A DNA stretch of 13,440 nt from positions 1 through 13,440 of the forward strand of contig SCUR01000563.1 of assembly GCA_004297235.1 (NCBI GenBank), in the 5' to 3' direction. Made by a program: the position numbers and the translations under genes. Positions 6,601-13,379 of this stretch are shown in pieces. The notes beneath the pieces were generated by a model that saw only the letters and a list, made by a program, of their open reading frames with translations, had not been told where the DNA came from and searched no databases. Source of the stretch: Candidatus Manganitrophaceae bacterium. GTDB taxonomy: Bacteria; Nitrospirota; Nitrospiria; SBBL01; Manganitrophaceae. Every line of letters starts with the position of its first letter. Within the stretch, counting starts at the first letter, position 1.

Positions 6601-7222
6601 GCGCTTCTCCCGCCTCTTTGGCCGCCTTGATGAACGCCCTCACTTTGAGAGGATCTTTCTTTCCCTTTTTGATCTCGACCCCGCTGCTCACATCGACGCC
6701 GTAGGGCCGGACCGTCGCGATGGCCGCTCCGACGTTCTCCGGTGTCAGGCCGCCGGCGAGGAGGATCCTTCCGAGCCGCGTCGCTTTCGCCGCAATCGTC
6801 CAATCGAACGTTTGGCCGCTCCCCCCCATCTGCTGATCATGGTGCGTGTCGAGCAGAAAAGCGCGCGCGCCGCAAACGGCTATTTCGTCGAGGCTCTTCT
6901 CATCCCGAACCCGGACGACCCTGATCGCGCGCGATGCGAACGGCCGGATCGCCTCCGGAGAAAAAGGGCCGTGGAACTGGATCAGGCCGATCCCGCACTC
7001 CTCGATCGCCCTTCTGAGATCTTTCTCTTCGCCCGAGGTAAAGACGCCGACCGTCGTCACGAAGGCCGGCAGGGAAGAAACGATCTGTCGGACTGTCGCC
7101 GGCGGGACGAACCGGGGGCTCTCCGGCGCAAAGATGAAGCCGACGGCATCGGCCCCACCCTCCGCCGCCGTCATCGCATCTTCCAAATTGGTGATCCCGC
7201 AGATCTTAACGCGCATGGACAT
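6584..7222 (-). CDS. trpF: Phosphoribosylanthranilate isomerase
   Basis: TrpF converts N-(5-phosphoribosyl)anthranilate to the ribulose form, the third step of tryptophan synthesis. The 212-residue single-domain barrel has the catalytic Cys8 in VKICGIT and the catalytic acid Asp125 in LLDTH, and phosphate-binding loops LAGGLTPENV and DVSSGVE. It is a stand-alone protein, not fused to TrpC. The start is ATG at 7222, with a second in-frame ATG at 7216. No Shine-Dalgarno sequence is visible before either (the upstream bases are CTTCTTGTCCTG). A 136-base gap holding a heptad inverted repeat separates it from trpC, whereas its other end overlaps trpB. Confidence 0.96.
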   Translation of the reverse strand: MSMRVKICGITNLEDAMTAAEGGADAVGFIFAPESPRFVPPATVRQIVSSLPAFVTTVGVFTSGEEKDLRRAIEECGIGLIQFHGPFSPEAIRPFASRAIRVVRVRDEKSLDEIAVCGARAFLLDTHHDQQMGGSGQTFDWTIAAKATRLGRILLAGGLTPENVGAAIATVRPYGVDVSSGVEIKKGKKDPLKVRAFIKAAKEAGEAHAIAE

Positions 7223-7234
7223 CAGGACAAGAAG

Positions 7235-7358
7235 CCGGAATTCAGGAGCCGGAAGTCAGAATAGAGGTCAAGTCGTCACTCCCGCTTGAACATTCGGGAA
7301 TGACGGATCAAAGGTCTTCATGATCGATCTATTCTGAATCCTGATTCCTGACTTCTCT
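7235..7358. repeat. Heptad inverted repeat, tract 1 (trpC-trpF gap)
   Basis: The plus-strand left arm 7235-7262 reads as heptads CCGGAAT, TCAGGAG, CCGGAAG, TCAGAAT. The right arm 7331-7358, complemented, reads AGAGAAG, TCAGGAA, TCAGGAT, TCAGAAT. The arms pair at about 20 of 26 positions, with 9 perfect pairs at the inner end (7256-7264 with 7329-7337). It begins directly after the trpC stop and nearly reaches the trpF start. A separate hairpin occupies the loop. Confidence 0.8.
7274..7305. repeat. REP-like hairpin inside tract 1
   Basis: CGTCACTCCCG (7274-7284) and CGGGAATGACG (7295-7305) are complementary at 10 of 11 positions with a 10-base loop. The GTCATTCCCG type of palindrome is a common dispersed intergenic repeat in proteobacteria and others. 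It is carried in the loop of the heptad repeat, as if inserted there. Confidence 0.65.
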
Positions 7359-8153
7359 TCACCTTCCCATCATCTCCTTCATCTTATCCGCCATCTTCTC
7401 CGCCGCCATGAAGGTCTCGCCGATCAGCATCGCCTCGACCCCCGCATCGTAGAGCCGCTCGACCTCTTTGCGGGAGTGAATCCCGCTCTCGCTGATCACG
7501 ATTCGATCTTTTCGCAGCGAGGAGGGAATCTCGCGGAGAAGGCGGAAGGTCGTCTCCAGATCGGTCTTAAACGTGTGGAGGTCTCGATTGTTGATCCCGA
7601 TGATCGGCGCCCAATCGACGACTTGCTCTAACTCTTTTTCGGTGTGAACCTCCACCAACGTGTCGAGCGAGAGATCCCGCGCCAGGTGAAAATAATCGAT
7701 CGCTTGTTGCCGTTCGAGCAGCGCGGCGATCAGGAGGAGGGCATCGGCCCCCCAGGCGCGCGCCTCATAGAGCTGAAATTCATCCAAGATAAAATCTTTT
7801 TGAAGCAAGGGGAGGGAGATCGCTGCCCGCACCTCTTTCAGATAAGCGGGCTTCCCGAGGAAGAAATGCTCTTCCGTGAGAACGGAAACGGCGGCGGCCC
7901 CTTCTCCTTCGTAGATCTTCGCAATCTCGACCGGCTGAAATTTCTCCCGAATGATTCCCTTCGAAGGGGAGGCCTTTTTGACCTCGGCGATCAGCCGGGG
8001 GCTTCCTTCTCGGCGCGCCCGCAGCGCCTTCTGAAATCCGCGGGTCGGCTCGGCGTCCGCAATCCGCGACCGGAGCTCTTGAAGCGCGCTTCGCCCCCTC
8101 CGTCGCGAAACCTCCTCCCGTTTTACTTTCAGAATGTCATTTAGGAATGTCAT
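7359..8153 (-). CDS. trpC: Indole-3-glycerol phosphate synthase
   Basis: TrpC closes the indole ring: it decarboxylates and cyclises carboxyphenylamino-deoxyribulose phosphate to indole-3-glycerol phosphate. The 264-residue single-domain barrel carries all expected catalytic positions: Glu57 and Lys59 in AEVKKASPSKG, Lys119 in QKDFI, Glu168 in VEVH, Asn188 in GINNRDL, and Glu222-Ser223 in SESGI. The N-terminus (MTFLNDILKVKREEV) fits the family, so the start at 8153 is probably right. However, no Shine-Dalgarno sequence precedes it; the upstream bases are CTCCTCACTGAATTTT, the pyrimidine arm of a heptad repeat. It lies between trpD and trpF, with repeat-filled gaps on both sides. Confidence 0.96.
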   Translation of the reverse strand: MTFLNDILKVKREEVSRRRGRSALQELRSRIADAEPTRGFQKALRARREGSPRLIAEVKKASPSKGIIREKFQPVEIAKIYEGEGAAAVSVLTEEHFFLGKPAYLKEVRAAISLPLLQKDFILDEFQLYEARAWGADALLLIAALLERQQAIDYFHLARDLSLDTLVEVHTEKELEQVVDWAPIIGINNRDLHTFKTDLETTFRLLREIPSSLRKDRIVISESGIHSRKEVERLYDAGVEAMLIGETFMAAEKMADKMKEMMGR

Positions 8154-8160
8154 AAAATTC

Positions 8161-8239
8161 AGTGAGGAGTGAACAGTAAGGAGTGAGGAGAAAAAATTTA
8201 ACTCTTCTACTCCTCACTACTCACTCCTAACTCCTTACT
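8161..8239. repeat. Heptad inverted repeat, tract 2 (trpD-trpC gap)
   Basis: The left arm 8161-8188 is four heptads AGTGAGG, AGTGAAC, AGTAAGG, AGTGAGG. The right arm 8212-8239, complemented, is AGTAAGG, AGTTAGG, AGTGAGT, AGTGAGG. The arms pair at about 24 of 30 positions around an AT-rich loop. The right arm touches the trpD stop codon and the left arm ends 7 bases from the trpC start. Confidence 0.9.
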
Positions 8240-9250
8240 TTACTTATTCGTCATCTCTTTCAACGCTTCCAGCTTGTTCATCGCCCTGCCGGAGTCGATC
8301 GACTCTTCGGCGAGGTGGACCCCTTCCTGGAGCGTCTTTGCTTTTCCGACGGCGACGAGCGCGGGGGCGGCGTTCATCAAGACCACATCCCGCTTCGGAC
8401 CTTTCTCCCCTTTTAGGATATCGAAGAGGATCGCCGCGTTGATATCGGCGTTGCCGCCGGCCAGATCTTTCAAGCTTCCATTCGGGAGATGAAAATCCTT
8501 CGGCTCCAGCGGATAGGTCAGCACCCGGCCCCCTTTTCCCTCGGAGATCCGGCTCTTGCCTGTAATGGTGATCTCATCGAGGCCGTCGGAGCCGTGGACG
8601 ACGAAGCAGTGGCGCGAGCCGAGATTGAGGAGCACTTGGGCCATCAGCTCCGTGTAGATCGGCGCGAAGACCCCGAGCACCTGAATCGTCGCCCCCGCCG
8701 GATTGGTCAGCGGCCCCAAGATATTAAAAATCGTCCGGATGCCGATCTCCTGGCGCGGGGTCACGGCATGCTTCATCGCGCCGTGAAAGAGCGGGGCGAA
8801 GAGAAAGCCGATGCCGATTTCATTGATGCAGGCCTCCACCCGGTCGGGAGGGAGATCGATCTGCACCCCCAGCGCCTTCAAAACGTCCGCGCTCCCGCAG
8901 GAGCTGGAGACGGAGCGGTTGCCATGCTTGGCCACCGTGACCTCACAGCCGGCGACGACAAAGGCGACCGTCGTCGAGATGTTGAAGGTATGCAGCCGAT
9001 CTCCCCCGGTCCCGCAGGTATCGACCACCAGCGGATCGCCGACGCGGATCTGGACCGCCTTCTCCCGCATCACCTTGGCCGATCCGGTAATCTCGGCGAC
9101 CGATTCCCCTTTCATTCGCAGGGCGGTGATGTAGGAGGCGATCTGCGCCGGCGTCGCCTTTCCCTCCATGATCTGGCGCATGACCTCTTCCGCTTGGGCC
9201 TCGGTCAGGTCGATCCGTTCCGTCACCTTGGCAATCGCTTCTTTAATCAT
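8240..9250 (-). CDS. trpD: Anthranilate phosphoribosyltransferase
   Basis: TrpD transfers the phosphoribosyl group of PRPP to anthranilate, the second step of the pathway. The 336-residue chain has the PRPP/metal loop DTCGTGGD (Gly80-Asp84), the KHGNRSVSSSCGSADVL block (from 108), GPLTNPA and HGSDGLDEI, all diagnostic. It is a stand-alone transferase, not fused to the TrpG glutaminase as in enteric bacteria. The start at 9250 follows the trpG stop by 9 bases, with AGGAAAGGGA as ribosome site overlapping the trpG stop codon, so the two genes are tightly coupled. The stop codon directly borders heptad tract 2. Confidence 0.97.
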   Translation of the reverse strand: MIKEAIAKVTERIDLTEAQAEEVMRQIMEGKATPAQIASYITALRMKGESVAEITGSAKVMREKAVQIRVGDPLVVDTCGTGGDRLHTFNISTTVAFVVAGCEVTVAKHGNRSVSSSCGSADVLKALGVQIDLPPDRVEACINEIGIGFLFAPLFHGAMKHAVTPRQEIGIRTIFNILGPLTNPAGATIQVLGVFAPIYTELMAQVLLNLGSRHCFVVHGSDGLDEITITGKSRISEGKGGRVLTYPLEPKDFHLPNGSLKDLAGGNADINAAILFDILKGEKGPKRDVVLMNAAPALVAVGKAKTLQEGVHLAEESIDSGRAMNKLEALKEMTNK

Positions 9251-9259
9251 TCCCTTTCC

Positions 9260-9844
9260 TCATCGTCCCACCGGAGAGCGCGTGCTCTCCAAGAAGTTTT
9301 TTAGAAGATCTTTTCCGGCCCGCGTCAAGATCGATTCCGGATGGAACTGAACCCCCTCGATCGGAAAAGTTTTATGCCGCACCCCCATGACCTCCCCCTC
9401 CTCGGTCCAGGCGGTGATCTCCAAAACCTCCGGCATGCTCTCCCGTCGAATGATGAGGGAATGATAGCGGGTCGCCTCGAACGGATTCGGAAGCGCGCGA
9501 TAAACCGTTCGCCCGTCATGCCGGATCATCGACGTCTTCCCATGCATCAACCGAGGCGCGCGGATGATCTCGCCGCCGAACGCCTCCCCGATCGCTTGAT
9601 GGCCGAGACAGACGCCGAGGATCGGAATCTGCGAGCCGAATTTCCGGATGACCTCGACCGAGATCCCCGCCTCTTTCGGCGTGCAGGGGCCGGGGGAGAT
9701 GACGATCTTCGACGGCCGCATCTTCTCGATTTCCGGGAGGCTGATCCGATCGTTCCGATGGACCGACATCTCCGCCCCCAGCTCCCCCAGGTACTGAACG
9801 AGGTTGTAGGTGAAAGAGTCGTAATTATCGATGACAAGAAGCAT
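9260..9844 (-). CDS. trpG: Anthranilate synthase glutamine amidotransferase subunit
   Basis: TrpG releases ammonia from glutamine and passes it to TrpE. The 194-residue protein is a class I glutamine amidotransferase with the complete triad: Cys79 in GVCLGHQ, His168 and Glu170 in GVQFHPES. The opening MLLVIDNYDSFTYNLVQYL and the oxyanion stretch SPGPCTP are characteristic. Proteins of this type may also serve as PabA in folate synthesis, and no separate pabA is visible here. It is separated from trpE by a 94-base gap filled by heptad tract 3. AGGA about eight bases before the ATG is a modest ribosome site. Confidence 0.96.
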   Translation of the reverse strand: MLLVIDNYDSFTYNLVQYLGELGAEMSVHRNDRISLPEIEKMRPSKIVISPGPCTPKEAGISVEVIRKFGSQIPILGVCLGHQAIGEAFGGEIIRAPRLMHGKTSMIRHDGRTVYRALPNPFEATRYHSLIIRRESMPEVLEITAWTEEGEVMGVRHKTFPIEGVQFHPESILTRAGKDLLKNFLESTRSPVGR

Positions 9845-9861
9845 GATCGATTCCTAATCAA

Positions 9862-9934
9862 GACGGCTTTCAGCGATCAGCCGTTAGCTTGAAGATTTTA
9901 GTTTTTAGCTGAATGCTGAAAGCGGATGGCTGAA
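9862..9934. repeat. Heptad inverted repeat, tract 3 (trpE-trpG gap)
   Basis: The right arm 9907-9934 is four heptads AGCTGAA, TGCTGAA, AGCGGAT, GGCTGAA. The left arm 9862-9889, complemented, is AGCTAAC, GGCTGAT, CGCTGAA, AGCCGTC. The best continuous pairing is 9 perfect bases, GCTTTCAGC (9866-9874) with GCTGAAAGC (9915-9923). The purine arm is on the opposite side compared with the other three tracts. Confidence 0.8.
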
Positions 9935-9938
9935 CGCT

Positions 9939-11417
9939 TTATTCTAAACCTTTCTCCGCCATCTCGATCGCGGTCAGCATCGCCTTTGCTTTGTTGACCG
10001 TCTCCTCATACTCCCGATCTGGATCGGAGTCGGCGACGATCCCGGCCGCCGCCTGAACGGTCGCTTGGTTGCCGCTGATGATAATCGTTCGGATGGTAAT
10101 GCAGGTATCCATGTTGCCCTGAAAGCTGAAGTAGCCGACCGCCCCGGCATAAAGGCCCCGCCCCTCCGGTTCGAGCTCGTCGATAATCTCCATCGCCCGG
10201 ATCTTCGGCGCGCCGGTCACGGTGCCGGCGGGAAAGCAGGACTGTAGAAGATCGAAAGCGTCCTTCCCCTCGCCCAATTGCCCGACGACATTCGAGACGA
10301 TGTGCATGACATGCGAATAGCGCTCGATGACCATCATTTCATCGACCTTCACCGTTCCATAGTCGCAGACCCGGCCGAGATCGTTCCGGCCCAGGTCGAT
10401 CAGCATCACATGCTCCGCCCGCTCTTTGGGGTCGGCGAGGAGCTCCTTTTCAAGCGCTTGGTCCTCCTGCGGCGATTTTCCACGGCGGCGGGTTCCGGCG
10501 ATCGGACGGGTTTCGGCCTGCTTCCCTTCCAGCCGGACGAGCACCTCCGGCGAAGTCCCCACCAGGTGGAGCCGGCCGAATTTGAGAAAAAACATATAGG
10601 GCGAAGGGTTGATGCTCCGAAGAGAGCGGTAAACCAGGAAGGGGTCGCTGGAGATCGTCGTCGAGAAGCGCTGGGAAATCTGAACTTGAAAGATATCGCC
10701 CGCCTTAATATATTCCTTGGCCGCCAGGACCGCTTTCTTGAACTCCTCCCGCGTGAAATTCGATTTCGGAGGGGCGGCTTTTCTTCCGGGCGGTGGGGTC
10801 GCCGCCTCCCAATTCAACGGACGTCGAAGACGCGCGATCAGGGCGTCGATCTTCTCGACCGCCTTCTGATAGGTCTCTTTGAGATTTCCATCTTGGATGA
10901 AGGCGTTCGAGACGACCTTGATCCGGTGCTTGACGTTGTCGAAGATAAGAAGGGTATCGGTGAGCAGAAAAAAGAGGTCCGGATTCGGCCGATCGTTACT
11001 TTTAAATCGAACCGGCTCGAAGAAACGGACCATGTCGTAACCGATGTAGCCGACCGCCCCGCCGAAAAAGCGGGGAAGCCCCTCCACCTCCACCGGTTTG
11101 TATTCGGAGAGAAGCTTTTTCAATACAAGAAGGGGGTTCTCGTCGTCGGCGATTTGCACCCCCCTTCCATCCCGGACCACTTCGATCCGACCCCCTTTGG
11201 CTTGGATCAGGGCGGCGGCATCGACCCCAAGGAAAGAGTATCTCCCCCACTTCTCCCCCCCTTCGACGCTCTCCAAAAGATAGGCGTAATCTCCGGTCGC
11301 GATCTTCAAGAAAGCGGAGACGGGGGTTTCGGTGTCAGCCAGAATCTCTCGGTAAACCGGGATAAGATTACCTTCTTTGGCCTTCCGACAAAACAGATCG
11401 AACGAGGGGGTCACCAT
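9939..11417 (-). CDS. trpE: Anthranilate synthase component I
   Basis: TrpE makes anthranilate from chorismate with ammonia delivered by TrpG, the committed step. The 492-residue chain has an N-terminal regulatory part with LLES (47-50) and PSPYMFF (271-277), elements of the tryptophan feedback site, so the enzyme should be inhibited by tryptophan. The chorismate-binding domain shows TRPIAGTRRRG (303-313), IDLGRNDLGRV (340-350), CFPAGTVTGAPK (394-405) and GYFSFQGNMDTCITIRT (428-444). It is first in the trp operon. The start at 11417 is preceded by GGAAG, and the candidate promoter lies only some 27 bases further upstream, leaving almost no leader. Confidence 0.97.
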   Translation of the reverse strand: MVTPSFDLFCRKAKEGNLIPVYREILADTETPVSAFLKIATGDYAYLLESVEGGEKWGRYSFLGVDAAALIQAKGGRIEVVRDGRGVQIADDENPLLVLKKLLSEYKPVEVEGLPRFFGGAVGYIGYDMVRFFEPVRFKSNDRPNPDLFFLLTDTLLIFDNVKHRIKVVSNAFIQDGNLKETYQKAVEKIDALIARLRRPLNWEAATPPPGRKAAPPKSNFTREEFKKAVLAAKEYIKAGDIFQVQISQRFSTTISSDPFLVYRSLRSINPSPYMFFLKFGRLHLVGTSPEVLVRLEGKQAETRPIAGTRRRGKSPQEDQALEKELLADPKERAEHVMLIDLGRNDLGRVCDYGTVKVDEMMVIERYSHVMHIVSNVVGQLGEGKDAFDLLQSCFPAGTVTGAPKIRAMEIIDELEPEGRGLYAGAVGYFSFQGNMDTCITIRTIIISGNQATVQAAAGIVADSDPDREYEETVNKAKAMLTAIEMAEKGLE

Positions 11418-11428
11418 GAGACTTCCAT
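11411..11428 (-). other. Possible five-codon leader ORF with a Trp codon overlapping the trpE start
   Basis: Just upstream and out of frame lies ATG GAA GTC TCA TGG TGA, coding MEVSW. Its tryptophan codon overlaps the trpE ATG and its stop overlaps trpE codon 2. It has no visible ribosome site, so it may be chance. If translated, a ribosome slowed at the Trp codon would sit exactly on the trpE start. Confidence 0.2.
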
Positions 11429-11443
11429 AAAAAAGGGTGTCTC

Positions 11444-11473
11444 AGGCTAACACAGGGGGTGCACAGAAGTCAA
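11444..11473 (-). promoter_or_regulatory. Candidate trp operon promoter
   Basis: TTGACT (11468-11473) and TAGCCT (11444-11449) are 18 bases apart on the minus strand, in the gap upstream of trpE. The predicted transcript would start near 11437, about 20 bases before the trpE ATG. A short inverted repeat, TGAGAC/GTCTCA (11417-11422 and 11439-11444), overlaps the start region and the edge of the -10, and could be an operator or a start-masking hairpin. No terminator-antiterminator pair or T-box-like leader is present. Confidence 0.55.
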
Positions 11474-11523
11474 TGAATCAAATGGATTTTTGCGCTGCTT
11501 TCGATCGATTTCCCTGTCTCCGG

Positions 11524-11538
11524 CCGGAAGAATTCCGG
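11524..11538. repeat. Short perfect hairpin after the methyltransferase gene
   Basis: CCGGAA-GAA-TTCCGG forms six base pairs with a 3-base loop shortly after the methyltransferase stop codon. No U-run follows, so it is not a convincing intrinsic terminator, but it could protect the mRNA end. Confidence 0.4.
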
Positions 11539-11549
11539 ACGATCTCGCT

Positions 11550-12299
11550 TTATTTCCGGGCAACGATCAGGATCTGATTGCAGAGATGGTTGAAAGGGAA
11601 CCGGTCGAACCGACGGCCGAGGGAATATCCCAGGTCCAGATTCATCTTGGCGATTCTCGCCAGGCCCGGCATCATGACGCCGACCTTTTTGACGAGGGTC
11701 ATCCCCCGGAACAGCTCCCGGACCTGACGCGGCCAGATTACGAGGTGATCTCGACGGAGCGCCCAAAGAAACAGGCCGGCAAAGGGGCTGTTGAATTCAA
11801 CGACAAAGATTCCTCCCGGCTTTAAGACGCGGCGGACTTCTTGGAGAATCGCCTTCTGCATCTCAAAGGGAAGGATATGAAAGAAGCGAATCGAAACGAT
11901 CTTATCGAAGGTATTGTCTTTATAAGGAAGCTGGAGCGCATTGGCGAGATGGAACGAGATATTTTGAAGCCCCTTCCCGGCCGCTTTTCCCTTCGCCTGC
12001 TCGACCATCTTCCAGGTCAGATCGACGCCGAAGATCGACACCCCCTTTTCGGCCAGGCCGACGGAAACCCGCCCCGTTCCGGTCGCCAAATCCAAAATAC
12101 GCTCTCCCTTCTTCGCTTGCAGAAGATCGAAGAGAATTTGGTTGGTCAGTTCGGCATAGAATCGTCCGGCCTCATGAGAAAAGCGTTTTAGATCATAGAC
12201 CGCGGCTTCTTTGGTGTAATCGGCCTGCTTAACGCTGCTGTAGGACTCCATTCCAACCCGTTTTGGATCAACGGCACGATTCATTGCGTGGTTCTTCAT
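11550..12299 (-). CDS. Class I SAM-dependent methyltransferase, substrate unknown
   Basis: The 249-residue protein has the Rossmann-type SAM site: ILDLATGTGRVS (68-79), the ribose-binding acid Asp93 in FGVDLTWKMVEQA, NALQLPYKDNTFDKIV (120-135) and the RRVLKPGG turn (156-163). This pattern is shared by UbiE/MenG and many small-molecule or lipid methyltransferases. The substrate cannot be read from the sequence. An uncharged stretch near 170-185 (SPFAGLFLWA) might touch a membrane or lipid substrate. The start at 12299 has a good ribosome site (GGGAG, followed by AGTGT and ATG). It is flanked by its own candidate promoter upstream and by the trp promoter downstream, so it is probably a separate transcription unit. 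Confidence 0.88.
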   Translation of the reverse strand: MKNHAMNRAVDPKRVGMESYSSVKQADYTKEAAVYDLKRFSHEAGRFYAELTNQILFDLLQAKKGERILDLATGTGRVSVGLAEKGVSIFGVDLTWKMVEQAKGKAAGKGLQNISFHLANALQLPYKDNTFDKIVSIRFFHILPFEMQKAILQEVRRVLKPGGIFVVEFNSPFAGLFLWALRRDHLVIWPRQVRELFRGMTLVKKVGVMMPGLARIAKMNLDLGYSLGRRFDRFPFNHLCNQILIVARK

Positions 12300-12358
12300 A
12301 CACTCTCCCTACATAAACGGTAAGCGCATCAATCCTCGCGGTAAGGAGGTAGATACGC

Positions 12359-12373
12359 GAACGGATGCCGTTC
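12359..12373. promoter_or_regulatory. Perfect dyad near the methyltransferase transcript start
   Basis: GAACGG-ATG-CCGTTC is a perfect 6-base dyad located 16-30 bases downstream of the candidate -10. It is in a suitable place for an operator or a 5' hairpin. Function is inferred from position only. Confidence 0.35.
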
Positions 12374-12388
12374 TATTAAAATTCAATC

Positions 12389-12416
12389 AGTATAAATATA
12401 ACATGATGGCTTGTAA
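12389..12416 (-). promoter_or_regulatory. Candidate promoter for the methyltransferase gene
   Basis: TTACAA (12411-12416) and TATACT (12389-12394) are 16 bases apart in an unusually AT-rich stretch of this GC-rich window. The leader to the ATG at 12299 would be about 80 bases. Confidence 0.5.
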
Positions 12417-12450
12417 CCAAGAAAGGTGTTTCTATCGAGGGGCTTGAAAT

Positions 12451-13281
12451 TTAGAAAAAGGATAAAACGCGGATGAGGGTCTCCCGGAGGTGTTTTCGCT
12501 CGACGATCATATCGATCATTCCGTGTTCCAGGAGAAACTCGGCCCGCTGGAATCCTTCCGGAAGCTGTTGTTTGATCGTCTTTTCGATGACGCGCGGACC
12601 GGCAAAACCGATGAGCGACTTCGGCTCGGCGATAATGATATCTCCCAACATCGCAAAACTGGCGGTGACACCGCCGAACGTCGGGTCGGTCAGGATGGAG
12701 ATGTAAGGAACTTTTTCTTCTTGAAGGCGCGCAATGGCGGCGCTGGTCTTCGCCATCTGCATCAGCGAGAGAATCCCCTCCTGCATCCGGGCGCCTCCGG
12801 AAGCGGAAAAGAGAATCAACGGGAGTCGTTTCTCCTTCGCCAGCTCGATGCCGCGCGTTAATTTCTCTCCGACCACCGACCCCATGCTGCCAGCCATAAA
12901 GGCAAAATTGAGGATACCGAGAATCACCGCGCGATGATTGATCTGCCCCTCCCCGATCACCAGGGCATCGAGTTGGCCGGTCTTTTCCTGATTTGCTTTG
13001 AGCCGATCTTTGTATCGGGCGGAATCTTTGAAATGAAGGGGATCGAGGGGGGCCAACGAGGAATCGAACTCATTGAAGCTCCCCTCATCGACCACCATTC
13101 CGATTCTCTCTTCGACGGAGATGGGGAAATGATAGTCACACTTGGGGCAGACCTTCGCGTTGCGTTCGAGCTCTTTTCGATAAATAATTTCACGGCAGTT
13201 GTTGCATTTGACCCAGAGCCCTTCCGGGATCTTGATCTTTTTGGTCTCCCCGGGCTGCCGCTCTTTTTTAAACCAAGCCAT
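12451..13281 (-). CDS. accD: Acetyl-CoA carboxylase carboxyltransferase beta subunit
   Basis: AccD forms, with AccA, the carboxyltransferase that moves the carboxyl group from biotin to acetyl-CoA, making malonyl-CoA for fatty acid synthesis. The 276-residue chain has the N-terminal zinc ribbon with all four cysteines (Cys26, Cys29, Cys45, Cys48) and the crotonase-type core with SASGGARMQEG, DPTFGGVTASFAMLGD and GFAGPRVIEKTI. It is full length. In many genomes accD follows trpA and precedes folC; here it lies upstream of trpE, separated by a methyltransferase gene, and no folC is seen. No Shine-Dalgarno sequence precedes the ATG (upstream bases CACGGGTTTTAAACA), and heptad tract 4 lies immediately before it. 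Confidence 0.96.
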   Translation of the reverse strand: MAWFKKERQPGETKKIKIPEGLWVKCNNCREIIYRKELERNAKVCPKCDYHFPISVEERIGMVVDEGSFNEFDSSLAPLDPLHFKDSARYKDRLKANQEKTGQLDALVIGEGQINHRAVILGILNFAFMAGSMGSVVGEKLTRGIELAKEKRLPLILFSASGGARMQEGILSLMQMAKTSAAIARLQEEKVPYISILTDPTFGGVTASFAMLGDIIIAEPKSLIGFAGPRVIEKTIKQQLPEGFQRAEFLLEHGMIDMIVERKHLRETLIRVLSFF

Positions 13282-13292
13282 TGTTTAAAACC

Positions 13293-13379
13293 CGTGAGAC
13301 GTGAAGCGTTAGGCGGGAGGGGTAAAAGATTTAAAATCTTTTGACCTGACCCCTCACGCCTCCCGCCTAACGCCTCATG
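13293..13379. repeat. Heptad inverted repeat, tract 4 (ahcY-accD gap)
   Basis: The left arm 13293-13320 is four heptads CGTGAGA, CGTGAAG, CGTTAGG, CGGGAGG. The right arm 13352-13379, complemented, is CATGAGG, CGTTAGG, CGGGAGG, CGTGAGG. GCGTTAGGCGGGAGG (13306-13320) is an exact complement of 13359-13373, and pairing extends to 21 of 23. The loop holds a second perfect palindrome, AAAAGATTT-A-AAATCTTTT (13324-13342). On the minus strand the stem is followed by GGGTTTT, so it could also act as a terminator for the upstream gene. Confidence 0.9.

Noticed and set aside
8161..8239. CRISPR array
   Set aside because: The repeat unit is 7 bases with no spacers, and the copies are arranged as two inverted arms rather than direct repeats separated by unique spacers.
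11418..11549. Classical trp attenuator or T-box leader before trpE
   Set aside because: The candidate promoter leaves too little leader, there is no terminator-antiterminator pair, and no T-box sequence is visible.
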